A stretch of 64,000 bases of DNA from positions 1-64,000 of the forward strand of contig NZ_RJUA01000015.1 in the NCBI RefSeq assembly GCF_024343575.1, in the 5' to 3' direction. Made by a program: the position numbers and the translations under genes. This stretch comes from Lacihabitans sp. LS3-19. Lineage in GTDB: Bacteria > Bacteroidota > Bacteroidia > Cytophagales > Spirosomataceae. Positions within the stretch are counted from its first letter, which is position 1, and the number at the start of each line of letters is the position of its first letter. Shown one piece after another: positions 25,696 through 34,435 of the stretch. The notes under the pieces are model-generated. The model had not been told where the DNA came from, made no database searches, and was given only the letters and a program-made list of their open reading frames with translations.

Positions 25696-27963
25696 TCAAA
25701 TCTTTTCCAATCTCACCACCACGCTTTTACTCGTTGGTGTTTGGCTGCCATCTGCCCTTGATTTTAGAGGCACCAAAACATTTGCCTCAGGAAAATAGGT
25801 AGCCAAACAACCTTGTGGAATATTGTAGGGAACAATAATAAACGCCTCGGCAATTCTTCTTACACCTTCAAACTCATTGATAATGTTCACTTTGTCGTAA
25901 TTTTTGAAAGCATCTTTCAGCATGTCTGCTGGATGCATAAATACTATTCTTCTTTCATTGAAAATCCCTCTGTATCTATCATTTAGCCCATAAACTGTTG
26001 TGTTAAACTGGTCATGACTTCGAATGGTCATCATCAAATATTCGTTGGGTTTTACATTTATTGGCTCCCAAGGATTTACTGAGAATTGAGCTTTTCCAGT
26101 TTTTGTGTTAAAATTTCCCTCACGTGGCTGGTTGGGTAGGTAAAAACCGCCTGATTTGTTTATTCGTTCTTCATAAGCTTTAAAACCAGCAATCGTTTTT
26201 TCAATATCTTTTCTTATTAAAGCATAATCGTTGGCATAAGAAAGCCAATCAATTTTGTATTTTTCTCCTAAAGTAGCATGAGCCACTTGTGCAATAATAG
26301 CAGGCTCGCTCATCATTTCATCTGAAAGTGGCTCCAAAACACCCTGAGACTTTTGAACCACTCCCATAGAGTTTTCAGTACTCACAAACTGCTCCCCGCT
26401 TTTCTGAAAATCTTTGTCGGTTCTTCCTAAACATGGCAAAATCAAAGCTGTTTTGCCATGTATCAAATGGCTGCGGTTGAGTTTGGTAGAAACTTGTACT
26501 GTCAGGTTACAATTTTTTAAAGCTTGTGCCGTATATTCTGTATCTGGTGATGCAGAGAGGAAATTGCCACCGAGGGCAAAAAACACCTTGGCTTTTTGTT
26601 CATACATAGCTTCAATGGCTTCTACCACATCATATCCATGGTGCTGTGGAGGTGTAAAACCAAAGTTCGTTTCAATGGTTTCATTAAATGCCGCCGAAGG
26701 TTTGTGCATAATACCTACGGTTCGGTCGCCCTGCACGTTTGAATGACCCCTTACTGGACAAGTTCCAGCTCCAGGTTTGCCAATTGAGCCTTTCAAAAGC
26801 AACAGATTAACTACTTCTTTTATTGTAGCCACGGAGTTTTTATGTTGTGTTAAACCCATTGCCCAGCAAACTATTATTTTTGAGTTTTTCTCAAGAATCG
26901 AACAAAAAGTTTCGAATTCTTCTTGCTTTATCCCTGCATCTTCGAGTAAATTTTCGATAGAAACTTTAGAAAACTGTGCAAGGAATTCTTCAACATTTTC
27001 AGTATTTGATTTTATGAATTCATTATCAATTGCCCCTTTTTCTATTAATACTTTGCAGGCGGCTTTTAACAAGGCCAAGTCTCCGTTTATTTTTATTTGA
27101 AGATACAAATCTGTCAAAGTTGTGCCTTTGCCAAGCAAGCCTTCCATGGTTTGAGGGTTTTTAAAGCCCAAAAGCCCAGTTTCAAAAAGTGGATTGATAC
27201 TGATAATTTTTGCTCCTTTCTTTTTTGCTTTCTCAAGGGTCGTGAGCAATCTTGGGTGGTTGGTGCCTGGGTTTTGTCCCATTATGATGATTACCTCGGC
27301 TTCTTCAAAATCATCCAAAGTCACTGAGCCTTTGCCTAAACCTAAAGTTTCGGTAAGGGCTACACCACTAGACTCATGGCACATGTTGGAGCAATCTGGT
27401 AGGTTATTTGTGCCATAAGCCCTGATAAAGAGTTGATACAAAAAAGCCGCTTCATTGCTTGAGCGACCCGAAGTATAAAATACAGCCTCGTCAGGAAGGG
27501 AGAGTGTGTTTAGTTCTTTTGCCACAATGTCAAAAGCATCTTTCCATTCTATTTTTTTATAATGGGTATCGCCTTCTCTGACAAGCATAGGATGTGTAAG
27601 TCTGCCCTGTTGCCCGAGCCAGAAGTCGGATTTTTCTGCCATTTCTTTTACAGAATATCTTTGAAAAAATACGGGGCCTGCTTTTTTAGTGGTTGCCTCA
27701 TCGGCAATAGCTTTTGCTCCATTTTCGCAAAACTCACCGATTGAGGATCTATGCCCATCAGGGTCAGGCCAAGCACAACTTGGGCAGTCTATGCCGTCTT
27801 TTTGGTTTAGGTTCAACAATGTTTTGATACCTCTAGCCACCGGCATTGCTCCAAACACATGCTTTACGCTCGAATATATTGCTGGCCACCCAACGGCTGT
27901 TTTAGGTGTATTTACTTCTTGATTTATTCCAGTAAATTCTTTTGGAGGCTGAGCTAAAGACAT
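25696..27963 (-). CDS. ydeP: FdhF/YdeP-family molybdopterin oxidoreductase
   Basis: A 755-residue molybdenum/tungsten enzyme of the YdeP type. C60-P-S-C63 with WPDPDG and a later Cys79 form the N-terminal metal-binding region; ADEATTKKAGPVFFQRYSV, SSNEAAFLYQ, NLPDCSNMCHESSG, GQNPGTNHPR and VRGHSNVQGDRTVGI are the cofactor-binding motifs, and the C-terminal bis-MGD domain is complete. Such proteins reduce or oxidise an unknown substrate and are linked to acid or stress resistance in enterobacteria. No fdhD partner gene lies in the window. The start is close to a TATTTTTG -7 element. Confidence 0.9.
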   Translation of the reverse strand: MSLAQPPKEFTGINQEVNTPKTAVGWPAIYSSVKHVFGAMPVARGIKTLLNLNQKDGIDCPSCAWPDPDGHRSSIGEFCENGAKAIADEATTKKAGPVFFQRYSVKEMAEKSDFWLGQQGRLTHPMLVREGDTHYKKIEWKDAFDIVAKELNTLSLPDEAVFYTSGRSSNEAAFLYQLFIRAYGTNNLPDCSNMCHESSGVALTETLGLGKGSVTLDDFEEAEVIIIMGQNPGTNHPRLLTTLEKAKKKGAKIISINPLFETGLLGFKNPQTMEGLLGKGTTLTDLYLQIKINGDLALLKAACKVLIEKGAIDNEFIKSNTENVEEFLAQFSKVSIENLLEDAGIKQEEFETFCSILEKNSKIIVCWAMGLTQHKNSVATIKEVVNLLLLKGSIGKPGAGTCPVRGHSNVQGDRTVGIMHKPSAAFNETIETNFGFTPPQHHGYDVVEAIEAMYEQKAKVFFALGGNFLSASPDTEYTAQALKNCNLTVQVSTKLNRSHLIHGKTALILPCLGRTDKDFQKSGEQFVSTENSMGVVQKSQGVLEPLSDEMMSEPAIIAQVAHATLGEKYKIDWLSYANDYALIRKDIEKTIAGFKAYEERINKSGGFYLPNQPREGNFNTKTGKAQFSVNPWEPINVKPNEYLMMTIRSHDQFNTTVYGLNDRYRGIFNERRIVFMHPADMLKDAFKNYDKVNIINEFEGVRRIAEAFIIVPYNIPQGCLATYFPEANVLVPLKSRADGSQTPTSKSVVVRLEKI

Positions 27964-27980
27964 ATCTAAGGTATTTGCAC

Positions 27981-27988
27981 CAAAAATA
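27981..27988 (-). promoter_or_regulatory. Candidate -7 promoter element of the YdeP-like gene (TATTTTTG)
   Basis: On the minus strand TATTTTTG matches TAnnTTTG and lies about 17 bp before the ATG at 27963. The -33 region is T-rich with no exact TTTG. Confidence 0.45.
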
Positions 27989-28053
27989 AGCTTTTGTTTT
28001 GAAAAAATACATACTTCTGTAGCGATTAGAATTTCAGAACAAAGCTTTCTTAG

Positions 28054-28344
28054 AATGGCACACAGATGATGCTGATCTTTCGAACGCCGATATACGCGGA
28101 TTTCTGAAAATATTCACGTTAATCAGGGTTACTCTAATATTAGCATTATGAATGGAACGCAGATGACGCTGATCTGTCGAACGCCGATATACGCGGATTT
28201 CTGAAAATATTCACGTTAATTAGGGTTACTCCAATATCAGCATTATGAATGGAACTCAGATAACGCTGACCTGTCGAGAGTGGATTACGAAAAAAAATCC
28301 GTGAAAATCAGCGTTATTTTAATATCTGCGTCATCAGCGTGCCA
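28054..28344. repeat. Tandem 97-bp repeat element with inverted termini
   Basis: Two 97-bp direct repeats (28054-28150 and 28151-28247) differ at about seven positions and are followed by a third partial copy from 28248. The outer ends are inverted repeats: 28056-28076 matches the reverse complement of 28324-28344 at 17 of 21 positions. There is no open frame. The element fills most of the 472-bp gap between ydeP and the blaI operon. It resembles a small non-coding palindromic repeat of MITE or REP type, but no transposase or target-site duplication was found. Confidence 0.8.
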
Positions 28345-28382
28345 ATATTCAAAATGTTTTTCAAAAAAAACTAACAAAATAG

Positions 28383-28413
28383 TTGCAAAACTAAAATAAT
28401 AGTTTTAAGTTTG
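28383..28413 (+). promoter_or_regulatory. Bacteroidota promoter of the blaI-M56-TonB operon
   Basis: TTG at 28383-28385 and TAAGTTTG at 28406-28413 are separated by 20 bp, matching the -33/-7 architecture of Bacteroidota. The blaI ATG follows 22 bp later. Confidence 0.65.
28387..28406. promoter_or_regulatory. Palindromic operator, probable BlaI site
   Basis: AAAACTA-N6-TAGTTTT (28387-28393 with 28400-28406) is a perfect 7-bp dyad lying exactly between the -33 and -7 elements. BlaI/MecI repressors bind as dimers to dyads of this size over their own promoters, so autoregulation is likely (inference). Confidence 0.6.
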
Positions 28414-28435
28414 GTTAAACAATAAATATTTACCG

Positions 28436-28810
28436 ATGGATTTAAAAGAATTGACAAAAGCAGAAGAGGAGATAATGCAGGAATTGTGGCAGCAGGAAAG
28501 TGCGTTTGTAAAAGACATTTTAGAGGTATTACCCGAACCCAAACCTGCCTACAATACGGTCTCTACTATTATTAGGATTTTGGAGCAAAAAGGTTTTGTA
28601 AAGCACATAGCCTACGGAAAAACACATCAATATTATCCGGCAGTTAGCAAAGAAGATTACAGGAAATTTGTGACTGATAAACTCAGAGTTGGGTATTTTG
28701 ATAATTCTGCGAGGGCGATGATGTCGTTTTTCATGGAAAACGAGCAAATAAACCTTAAAGAAGCAGACGAGATTATGAAAATGATTGAAGAAATGAAAAA
28801 ACGACAATAA
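28436..28810 (+). CDS. BlaI/MecI/CopY-family repressor
   Basis: A 124-residue winged-helix regulator. LTKAEEEIMQELWQQESAFVKDIL and AYNTVSTIIRILEQKGFVKH form the DNA-binding part, and the C-terminal helices with FMENEQINLKEADEIMKMIEEM form the dimer region and cleavage site. It represses the operon until the M56 membrane protease senses a signal. It starts the operon with the two M56 genes, 2 bp before the next ATG. A dyad in the promoter is the likely operator. Confidence 0.94.
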   Translation: MDLKELTKAEEEIMQELWQQESAFVKDILEVLPEPKPAYNTVSTIIRILEQKGFVKHIAYGKTHQYYPAVSKEDYRKFVTDKLRVGYFDNSARAMMSFFMENEQINLKEADEIMKMIEEMKKRQ

Positions 28811-28812
28811 TT

Positions 28813-30030
28813 ATGGAAAAGCTAATCCCCTTCGTACAGATCAACTTATTTTTGGTTGTCTTTTATGCCATTTATTGGCTATTTCTAAAAAAAGAGACCT
28901 TCCATCAAGTCAATAGATTTTATTTGTTGCTGAGCACTGTATTTTCGGTCATTTTGCCGTTTGTGCAGTTTTCTGCAGTAAAATCTTGGGGATTAACCTA
29001 TCAGTTCCAAACAATGGTTTATGAGTACAATTTGCCAGAGTTAGTGGTTTCTCAAAACTCGGAAGAAAAACTCTCTTGGGTGTTGATAGTCAGTATTGTG
29101 TATCTTACAGTTGTGGCTTTACTTTTTTTAAGGTTGGCCTACGGCATTGCCAGAGCTTATGCTATCATACAGAAAGCTTCATTTATGGAAAGCAATGCGT
29201 TTTCGTTTTTTGGAATAATAAAAATTGACAAGAAATTGCCATATTTTAAAACCATCAGAGAGCATGAGCGTGTACATACTTTGCAGTTGCATTTCCTCGA
29301 TTTGTTCTTTTTTGAACTATTGAGTGTGGTTTTTTGGTGCAATCCCGTTGTGATGTTTTACAAATTTAGCATTAAAAACATCCATGAGTTTTTGGCAGAT
29401 GAGAAAGCATCGGCTACGCTTAACTCAGTGGCAGATTATGCAACATTGTTATTAAGCAAACAATTCAAAATTGCTCCCGAGCATCTTTTTGTACAACCTT
29501 TTTATAATAAATCAACTTTGAAAATTAGAATCCAAATGTTGATGAAAGGGAAATCTGAAAGTTGGGCGATGCTGAAATATGGCGTAATAGCACCGATTTT
29601 GTTTGTTTTTGTGGTTTTGACTTCAGTTTCTTGTTCTGAAAAAGACTCAATAGCAGATGAATTCAATGCCATTAAAACCGAAGATTTAAATAAAATTATT
29701 CAAAAAGATGGAGAGCCAATTTTTACCGCAGTTGAAACCAACCCAGAGTTTCCAGGAGGAGTAGTTGCAATGTATAAATTTTTAGGAGAAAACATTAAAT
29801 ACCCAAGTGCCGCACAGAGAGCAAATATAAATGGAAGGGTATTTGTGAAATTCGTAGTTGAAAAAGATGGCTCAATTGGTGATGTGGAGGTTATGAAAGG
29901 CATTGGTTTTGGATGTGATGAAGAGGCTATAAGGGTAATGAAGACCATGCCCAGATGGAACCCAGGTGTTCAAAACGGTAAAAATGTTAGGGTTTATTAT
30001 AATATGCCTGTTGTTTATAAACTTGAATAA
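28813..30030 (+). CDS. M56-family membrane metallopeptidase with TonB C-terminal domain
   Basis: A 405-residue BlaR1-type protein. Membrane helices lie near residues 4-24, 35-52, 88-112 and 253-272. The zinc protease motif is H151-E-R-V-H155 with Glu192 in the second motif IHEFLADE. The C-terminal part from about residue 300 is a TonB C-terminal domain (EFPGGVVAMYKFLGENIKYP, GRVFVKFVVEKDGS). It probably senses an envelope signal, cleaves BlaI and may also contact TonB-dependent proteins. The penicillin-sensor domain of BlaR1 is absent and is replaced by the TonB domain, a common Bacteroidota arrangement. Confidence 0.92.
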   Translation: MEKLIPFVQINLFLVVFYAIYWLFLKKETFHQVNRFYLLLSTVFSVILPFVQFSAVKSWGLTYQFQTMVYEYNLPELVVSQNSEEKLSWVLIVSIVYLTVVALLFLRLAYGIARAYAIIQKASFMESNAFSFFGIIKIDKKLPYFKTIREHERVHTLQLHFLDLFFFELLSVVFWCNPVVMFYKFSIKNIHEFLADEKASATLNSVADYATLLLSKQFKIAPEHLFVQPFYNKSTLKIRIQMLMKGKSESWAMLKYGVIAPILFVFVVLTSVSCSEKDSIADEFNAIKTEDLNKIIQKDGEPIFTAVETNPEFPGGVVAMYKFLGENIKYPSAAQRANINGRVFVKFVVEKDGSIGDVEVMKGIGFGCDEEAIRVMKTMPRWNPGVQNGKNVRVYYNMPVVYKLE

Positions 30031-30042
30031 ATACCTCCCGCT

Positions 30043-31674
30043 ATGTCAACACTTATTTACTTTTTACAAGCCAATATATTTCTAATTCTATTTTTTGGCT
30101 TTTATTATTTCTTTTTCAAAAAAGAGACTTTTCATGCCATAAATAGGTTTTTTCTATTGTTTGGAGCTGTATTTGCCATAGTTTTACCTTTTTTTAAATC
30201 TCCTTTTTTGAAAGAACTGCCGATATATCCAGTAGAAGCTGAGCATATAGCAACAGACTATTATTTTGTAACTGCGGCAATTGTTGAAAAGCATTTGACG
30301 CATCAAATCACCTATTTGGAAGTTTGTGAATATATCTATTTGGTTGGTTTAGGTTTGAGCATTTTATTTTTATTGTTCAGAATTTCAAAGACTATACTTT
30401 GGGTAAAAAACAATAGAAACCAATTGGGAACTGCTTTTTCGTTTTTTGGTAAAGTGTTTATTGACAAAACATTATCCGGTCAAGAATTTATCGAAAAGCA
30501 TGAAGAGATTCATGTTCGCCAATTACATTTTGCTGATTTATTGTTTTTCGAAATTCTCAAAATTGTCTTTTGGTTTAATCCGGTGGTTTATTTTTATATA
30601 AAAGCAATAGTAATAATTCACGAGTTTTTGGCAGACGAGGTAGCGAGTGCTATTGCCAAAGACAAAGCTCAATACGCACAAATCCTTTTAAGTAAACAGT
30701 TTAGGGCAGAAAACGCCGCTGTATTCACACAACACTTTTTCAATCATTCAACACTTAAATCTCGAATTATCATGTTATCGAAAAATCCTTCAAAGAAGAC
30801 CGCCCTTCTAAAATTTGGCCTTTTGGCACCTACTTTTTTTGTGATGTTGGCTATAAGTTCGTTTACGGTGGTTAATAATCCAAAATTGGAAATAATATTA
30901 ACGAAGTTGGAAGAAAATCCGTCTGAAAATGCCACAAGAATTACAACAGATTTGCCCAAAGTCGAAATTAAATCCGATACTTCAAAACCTTCGCTTAATG
31001 AAGAAATATTTGCAACTGTTGAGCATAACCCGGAATACCCAGGAGGTACAACTGCAATGTACAAATATCTCGGTGAGAACATTAAATATCCAAGCGAGGC
31101 ACAAAAAGCCAATATGCAAGGTAAAGTTTATGTAAAATTCGTCATAAAATCCGATGGTAAAATTGACAAAATCAATATAGTAAAAAGCGTCAGTCCTGAA
31201 CTTGATAATGAAGCCATAAGAGTAGTTCAAAATATGCCCTATTGGCGACCAGCTATGCAAAATGGCAAAGCCGTGTCGGTATATTATAATTTACCTATAA
31301 ATTTTAAGTTGGATGGAGGAACTAAAGAACTTGAAGGTGAAGAAATCGTGGTGGTTGGATATGCCAAGGAAGAAACTTCTCAACAATCTATTGAATCAAA
31401 ACAACCTACTATGATTGGTTTAAATAGAGAAATTAAAACAGAAGAACAAATCCGAATTAGAGGCAACAATACTAATTTAGATAAAGGGTTGATTTTTGTC
31501 AATGATGTCGAAATTTTAGATAAAAAAATAGACTTCGTAAGCCCAAATTCAATAGAAAGTGTAAGTGTCCTAAGACGGGAAGAAGCTATAAAAGCTTATG
31601 GCCCAAGAGCCAAAGACGGCGTTATTTTGATAAAAACCAAAATCAATTTCATCAAAACTGATGAAAATGAGTAA
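30043..31674 (+). CDS. M56 metallopeptidase with TonB-C domain and plug-like C-terminus
   Basis: A 543-residue paralogue of the preceding gene. Motif H153-E-E-I-H157 and IHEFLADEVAS are kept, so it should be an active zinc protease. A TonB-C domain begins near residue 325 (EYPGGTTAMYKYLGENIKYP). The last 100 residues resemble a TonB-receptor plug (IRIRGNN, GLIFVNDVEI, NSIESVSVLRREEAIKAYGPRAKDGVILIKTK). Thus one chain joins protease, TonB domain and a plug-like domain. It lies 12 bp after the first M56 gene and overlaps the next gene by 14 bp. Confidence 0.9.
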   Translation: MSTLIYFLQANIFLILFFGFYYFFFKKETFHAINRFFLLFGAVFAIVLPFFKSPFLKELPIYPVEAEHIATDYYFVTAAIVEKHLTHQITYLEVCEYIYLVGLGLSILFLLFRISKTILWVKNNRNQLGTAFSFFGKVFIDKTLSGQEFIEKHEEIHVRQLHFADLLFFEILKIVFWFNPVVYFYIKAIVIIHEFLADEVASAIAKDKAQYAQILLSKQFRAENAAVFTQHFFNHSTLKSRIIMLSKNPSKKTALLKFGLLAPTFFVMLAISSFTVVNNPKLEIILTKLEENPSENATRITTDLPKVEIKSDTSKPSLNEEIFATVEHNPEYPGGTTAMYKYLGENIKYPSEAQKANMQGKVYVKFVIKSDGKIDKINIVKSVSPELDNEAIRVVQNMPYWRPAMQNGKAVSVYYNLPINFKLDGGTKELEGEEIVVVGYAKEETSQQSIESKQPTMIGLNREIKTEEQIRIRGNNTNLDKGLIFVNDVEILDKKIDFVSPNSIESVSVLRREEAIKAYGPRAKDGVILIKTKINFIKTDENE

Positions 31675-32089
31675 AATATTTCTCTTATTTTGTTTTTGCT
31701 TCATTACATTCTTAAGCTTTGGAAATGAAGCAATATCAGACACGCTAAAGAATCCAAAATATCACCAAGATGAATTAGTTTTTACTGCCACCGAAAAATG
31801 GCCAGAATTTAAAGGTGGAACTCGTGAGATGTATAAATTTTTATCTCAAAATATTAAATACCCAAATGAAGCCATGAAAAACAAAATTTCGGGTAAGGTA
31901 TTTTTGAAATTTATTGTAGAAAAAGATGGCTCATTGAGCGATATCCAATTGATGAAAGGAATAGGGTACGGCTGTGATCTTGAAGCTATTAGAGTGGTAA
32001 AAACTATGCCCAATTGGATTCCTGGTATGAACACCAATAAAGCAGTTAGATGTTATTATAATCTTCCAATTTCGTTTTCAATAAAATAA
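31661..32089 (+). CDS. Exported single-domain TonB C-terminal protein
   Basis: A 142-residue protein with a signal peptide (about residues 1-22, FGNE region) followed by one TonB-C domain (EFKGGTREMYKFLSQNIKYP, GKVFLKFIVEKDGS, YNLPISF). There is no membrane anchor or protease part. It closes the blaI operon. The ATG at 31661 overlaps the end of the previous gene; a second ATG at 31667 is also possible. It may compete with or complement the TonB domains of the two M56 proteins. Confidence 0.85.
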   Translation: MKMSKIFLLFCFCFITFLSFGNEAISDTLKNPKYHQDELVFTATEKWPEFKGGTREMYKFLSQNIKYPNEAMKNKISGKVFLKFIVEKDGSLSDIQLMKGIGYGCDLEAIRVVKTMPNWIPGMNTNKAVRCYYNLPISFSIK

Positions 32090-32120
32090 AAACACAGATT
32101 GATTCAATCAATCTGCGTTT
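32090..32120. terminator. Bidirectional terminator hairpin
   Basis: CAGATTGAT (32095-32103) pairs perfectly with ATCAATCTG (32107-32115), extended by AAAC/GTTT. It lies between the convergent TonB-C gene and the flotillin gene. Confidence 0.75.
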
Positions 32121-32129
32121 AATTAGCTC

Positions 32130-33650
32130 TTATTCAGCTGCTTCAGTTTTTGAGTCTGTGCCTTCTGCTTCTTTTTCTGCTTCGCCTTTTAGGTAACTTG
32201 GCAAGTTTAAACCAGCCATATTAAATAAGTCGTTTAGTGGCGGCACTGCTTTCATCATTCCTGAAACAAAGTTGGCAGTTGAGCCATTTCCTTGTTCTGA
32301 ATTGCCCGAATCCCAAACTGTAATTTTGTCAATTTTGATGTTTTTAACTGCTTCTACTTGCGTTTTAACCAATTCTGGCAATTTCTCAATCAGCAACAAT
32401 TGGAAAGCTTTTGATGGATCACCACCTGCTGCTGCAACCACTTCTTTATATCCTTCCGCTTGTTTGGTCAGTATTTCAAACAAACCTTTGGCTTCTGCTT
32501 CCATTTTTGCAAAAATCGCATCTGCCTCACCTTTTGCTTGCTCTCTGATTCTTTCCGCTTCCGCTTGGGCATCAATTATAGCTTTTTGTTTGGCAATTTG
32601 AGCAGGTATTACAATGTTGGCATTTTGTGTTGATCTTTCTCTGTCTGCTCTAGCTTCTTCCGCTTTTTGCTCTGCCACATAAGATTCCTCAAGTGCACGT
32701 GCCGACTGTACTTTTTCCGAAGCCAATGCCGTTCTCAAAGCTTCTGCCTCTCTTTCTCTTCTTAAAGCTTCAGATTGTGCAATGGCTATTTTAGCTTCGT
32801 TTTCACCTTGAATCGCTATCGCATTGGCTTCCGACATTTTTACTCTGGTGTCCCTTTCAGCTTCCGCTTTACCGATAGACTCGTCCTTTTTAGCTAAAGC
32901 TATGCTTACTTCTTTGTCTTTTTGCGTAATAGCTATTTTTACATCTCTATCTCTATGTGTTTCAGCAATTTGGGTGTCTTTTTCTCTGTCTGCCAAGGCT
33001 TTTCCAGTTTCACCAATTTTTTCTTGCTCGGCTACGCTTATTTTTGCCTCGTTTATTGCTTTAGCAGCAGCTTCTTTTCCTAAAGCCTCTATATAACCCG
33101 ACTCGTCTTTGATGTCCGTCACGTTTACGTTGATGAGTTTTAAGCCTATTTTTTTAAGCTCACTGTCCACGTTTTTCGAGATATTTTCCAAAAACTTGTC
33201 TCTGTCGGAGTTTATTTCTTCAATGGTCATAGTTGCTATAACCAACCTTAATTGTCCAAAAAGAATGTCTTTCGCCAATTCTTGAATTTGCTCATAGGTA
33301 AGACCCAAAAGTCTTTCCGCGGCAGTATTCATACTGTCACCTTCGGTAGAAATAGCAATAGTGAATCTACAAGGCACATCTACTCTGATGTTTTGTCTAC
33401 TCAACGCATTGGTCAAATTGGCTTCAATAGACAGCGGTTTTAGGTCAAGAAATGCGTAATCTTGAATAACGGGCCAGACAAATGCTCCTCCGCCATGAAT
33501 ACATTTGGCAGATGTGCCGCCAGTACGGCCATAGATTACGAGGATTTTGTCGGACGGGCATCGCTTGTATCTCGACACCAATGCTGCGATGGTTACAAAT
33601 AGTACGATTGCAAATACTACAATGATAATTAGTGGACTACTCATGTTCAT
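32130..33650 (-). CDS. Flotillin-family membrane-associated protein (YqiK-like)
   Basis: A 506-residue protein: one N-terminal membrane helix (residues 5-25), an SPFH/band-7 domain (about 30-200), a long Ala/Glu-rich coiled coil (about 200-400, with repeated A-E-A-D-R-x-V-x-I-A patterns), and a C-terminal region with DKITVWDSGN. Flotillins organise membrane microdomains. It forms an operon with the NfeD-like protein 4 bp upstream, the usual pairing for this family (YqiK/YqiJ, YuaG/YuaF). Confidence 0.93.
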   Translation of the reverse strand: MNMSSPLIIIVVFAIVLFVTIAALVSRYKRCPSDKILVIYGRTGGTSAKCIHGGGAFVWPVIQDYAFLDLKPLSIEANLTNALSRQNIRVDVPCRFTIAISTEGDSMNTAAERLLGLTYEQIQELAKDILFGQLRLVIATMTIEEINSDRDKFLENISKNVDSELKKIGLKLINVNVTDIKDESGYIEALGKEAAAKAINEAKISVAEQEKIGETGKALADREKDTQIAETHRDRDVKIAITQKDKEVSIALAKKDESIGKAEAERDTRVKMSEANAIAIQGENEAKIAIAQSEALRREREAEALRTALASEKVQSARALEESYVAEQKAEEARADRERSTQNANIVIPAQIAKQKAIIDAQAEAERIREQAKGEADAIFAKMEAEAKGLFEILTKQAEGYKEVVAAAGGDPSKAFQLLLIEKLPELVKTQVEAVKNIKIDKITVWDSGNSEQGNGSTANFVSGMMKAVPPLNDLFNMAGLNLPSYLKGEAEKEAEGTDSKTEAAE

Positions 33651-33654
33651 GTGA

Positions 33655-34218
33655 TTAAATTTTAGTTACGATTAATATATTATTATTTTCAATTTTAGAT
33701 ACTTTCACTAAAGTTCCAGTATTTATTGCCTCATATTCTGTAATGGCAGGCAACTCATGGCTGGATCCTTTTATACTTATCAGAATTTTACCGTGTCCTG
33801 TCTTGCTTGCAGGAATGTTAAGGTAAACTTCTCCAGTTTTGTTCAGCGTTTCTGAAATCTTAAAACTATTGTCTTCAGACAATTTTTGCATTTGTTTTAT
33901 GATAACAAAAAACACGAATACAAAAAGTACACCAATTCCCAATGCCACTACTATTAGCAGTATTTTGTTCGGTATAAGATTGTAAAAAGAAATGCCTGTC
34001 CAGCTAAATCCCAAGAGGAAATTGATGAGGTTTCTTAGTGAGAAAATCTGTAAAGGTCCATCGTGTTGAAAGTCTCCATCAAAGTCTGCCGATAGCCCGT
34101 CTGAGGCGTCAGAGCCCATAAAGGTCATGATAGTTTGAAAAAGAAATACGATGCTTGCAGGTATGGCTACATACCAAAAAGAGCGTAAAATAGGGTCTAA
34201 ATCATTTAGGATTTCCAT
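33655..34218 (-). CDS. NfeD/OB-fold membrane protein, partner of flotillin
   Basis: A 187-residue protein with three membrane helices (about 12-33, 62-78, 82-106) and a C-terminal OB-fold-like domain (about 120-187, NKTGEVYLNIPASKTGHGKILI). It matches the YqiJ/YuaF type that partners flotillin. The spacing of 4 bp to the flotillin start indicates coupled expression. Confidence 0.82.
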   Translation of the reverse strand: MEILNDLDPILRSFWYVAIPASIVFLFQTIMTFMGSDASDGLSADFDGDFQHDGPLQIFSLRNLINFLLGFSWTGISFYNLIPNKILLIVVALGIGVLFVFVFFVIIKQMQKLSEDNSFKISETLNKTGEVYLNIPASKTGHGKILISIKGSSHELPAITEYEAINTGTLVKVSKIENNNILIVTKI

Positions 34219-34365
34219 GTGGTTGTTTTGTTTTTGTTTATAATTCTAAATTACTCGAGAAGAGTAAAATGGCAATATAAATCTACATGATTGGTGAAAA
34301 AATAATTTGATTCCTTCAAAAATATGGATGGATTTTGGGGAAAATTACAAAATAAAAAAAACACT

Positions 34366-34409
34366 AAAGGAAGGTTTATTTATGAAAAATCTGCCTACTC
34401 TTAGTGTTT
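34366..34409 (-). terminator. Probable terminator of the PhnA gene
   Basis: Read on the minus strand, AAACACTAA pairs with TTAGTGTTT, with an imperfect inner stem and a run of T after it. It lies 27 bp past the stop of the PhnA gene. Confidence 0.55.
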
Positions 34410-34435
34410 ATTAAGTTTTATGAAAATTACTTATA

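Noticed and set aside
28054-28344. Possible CRISPR array
   Set aside because: Repeat units are 97 bp, tandem and without spacers; no cas genes nearby.
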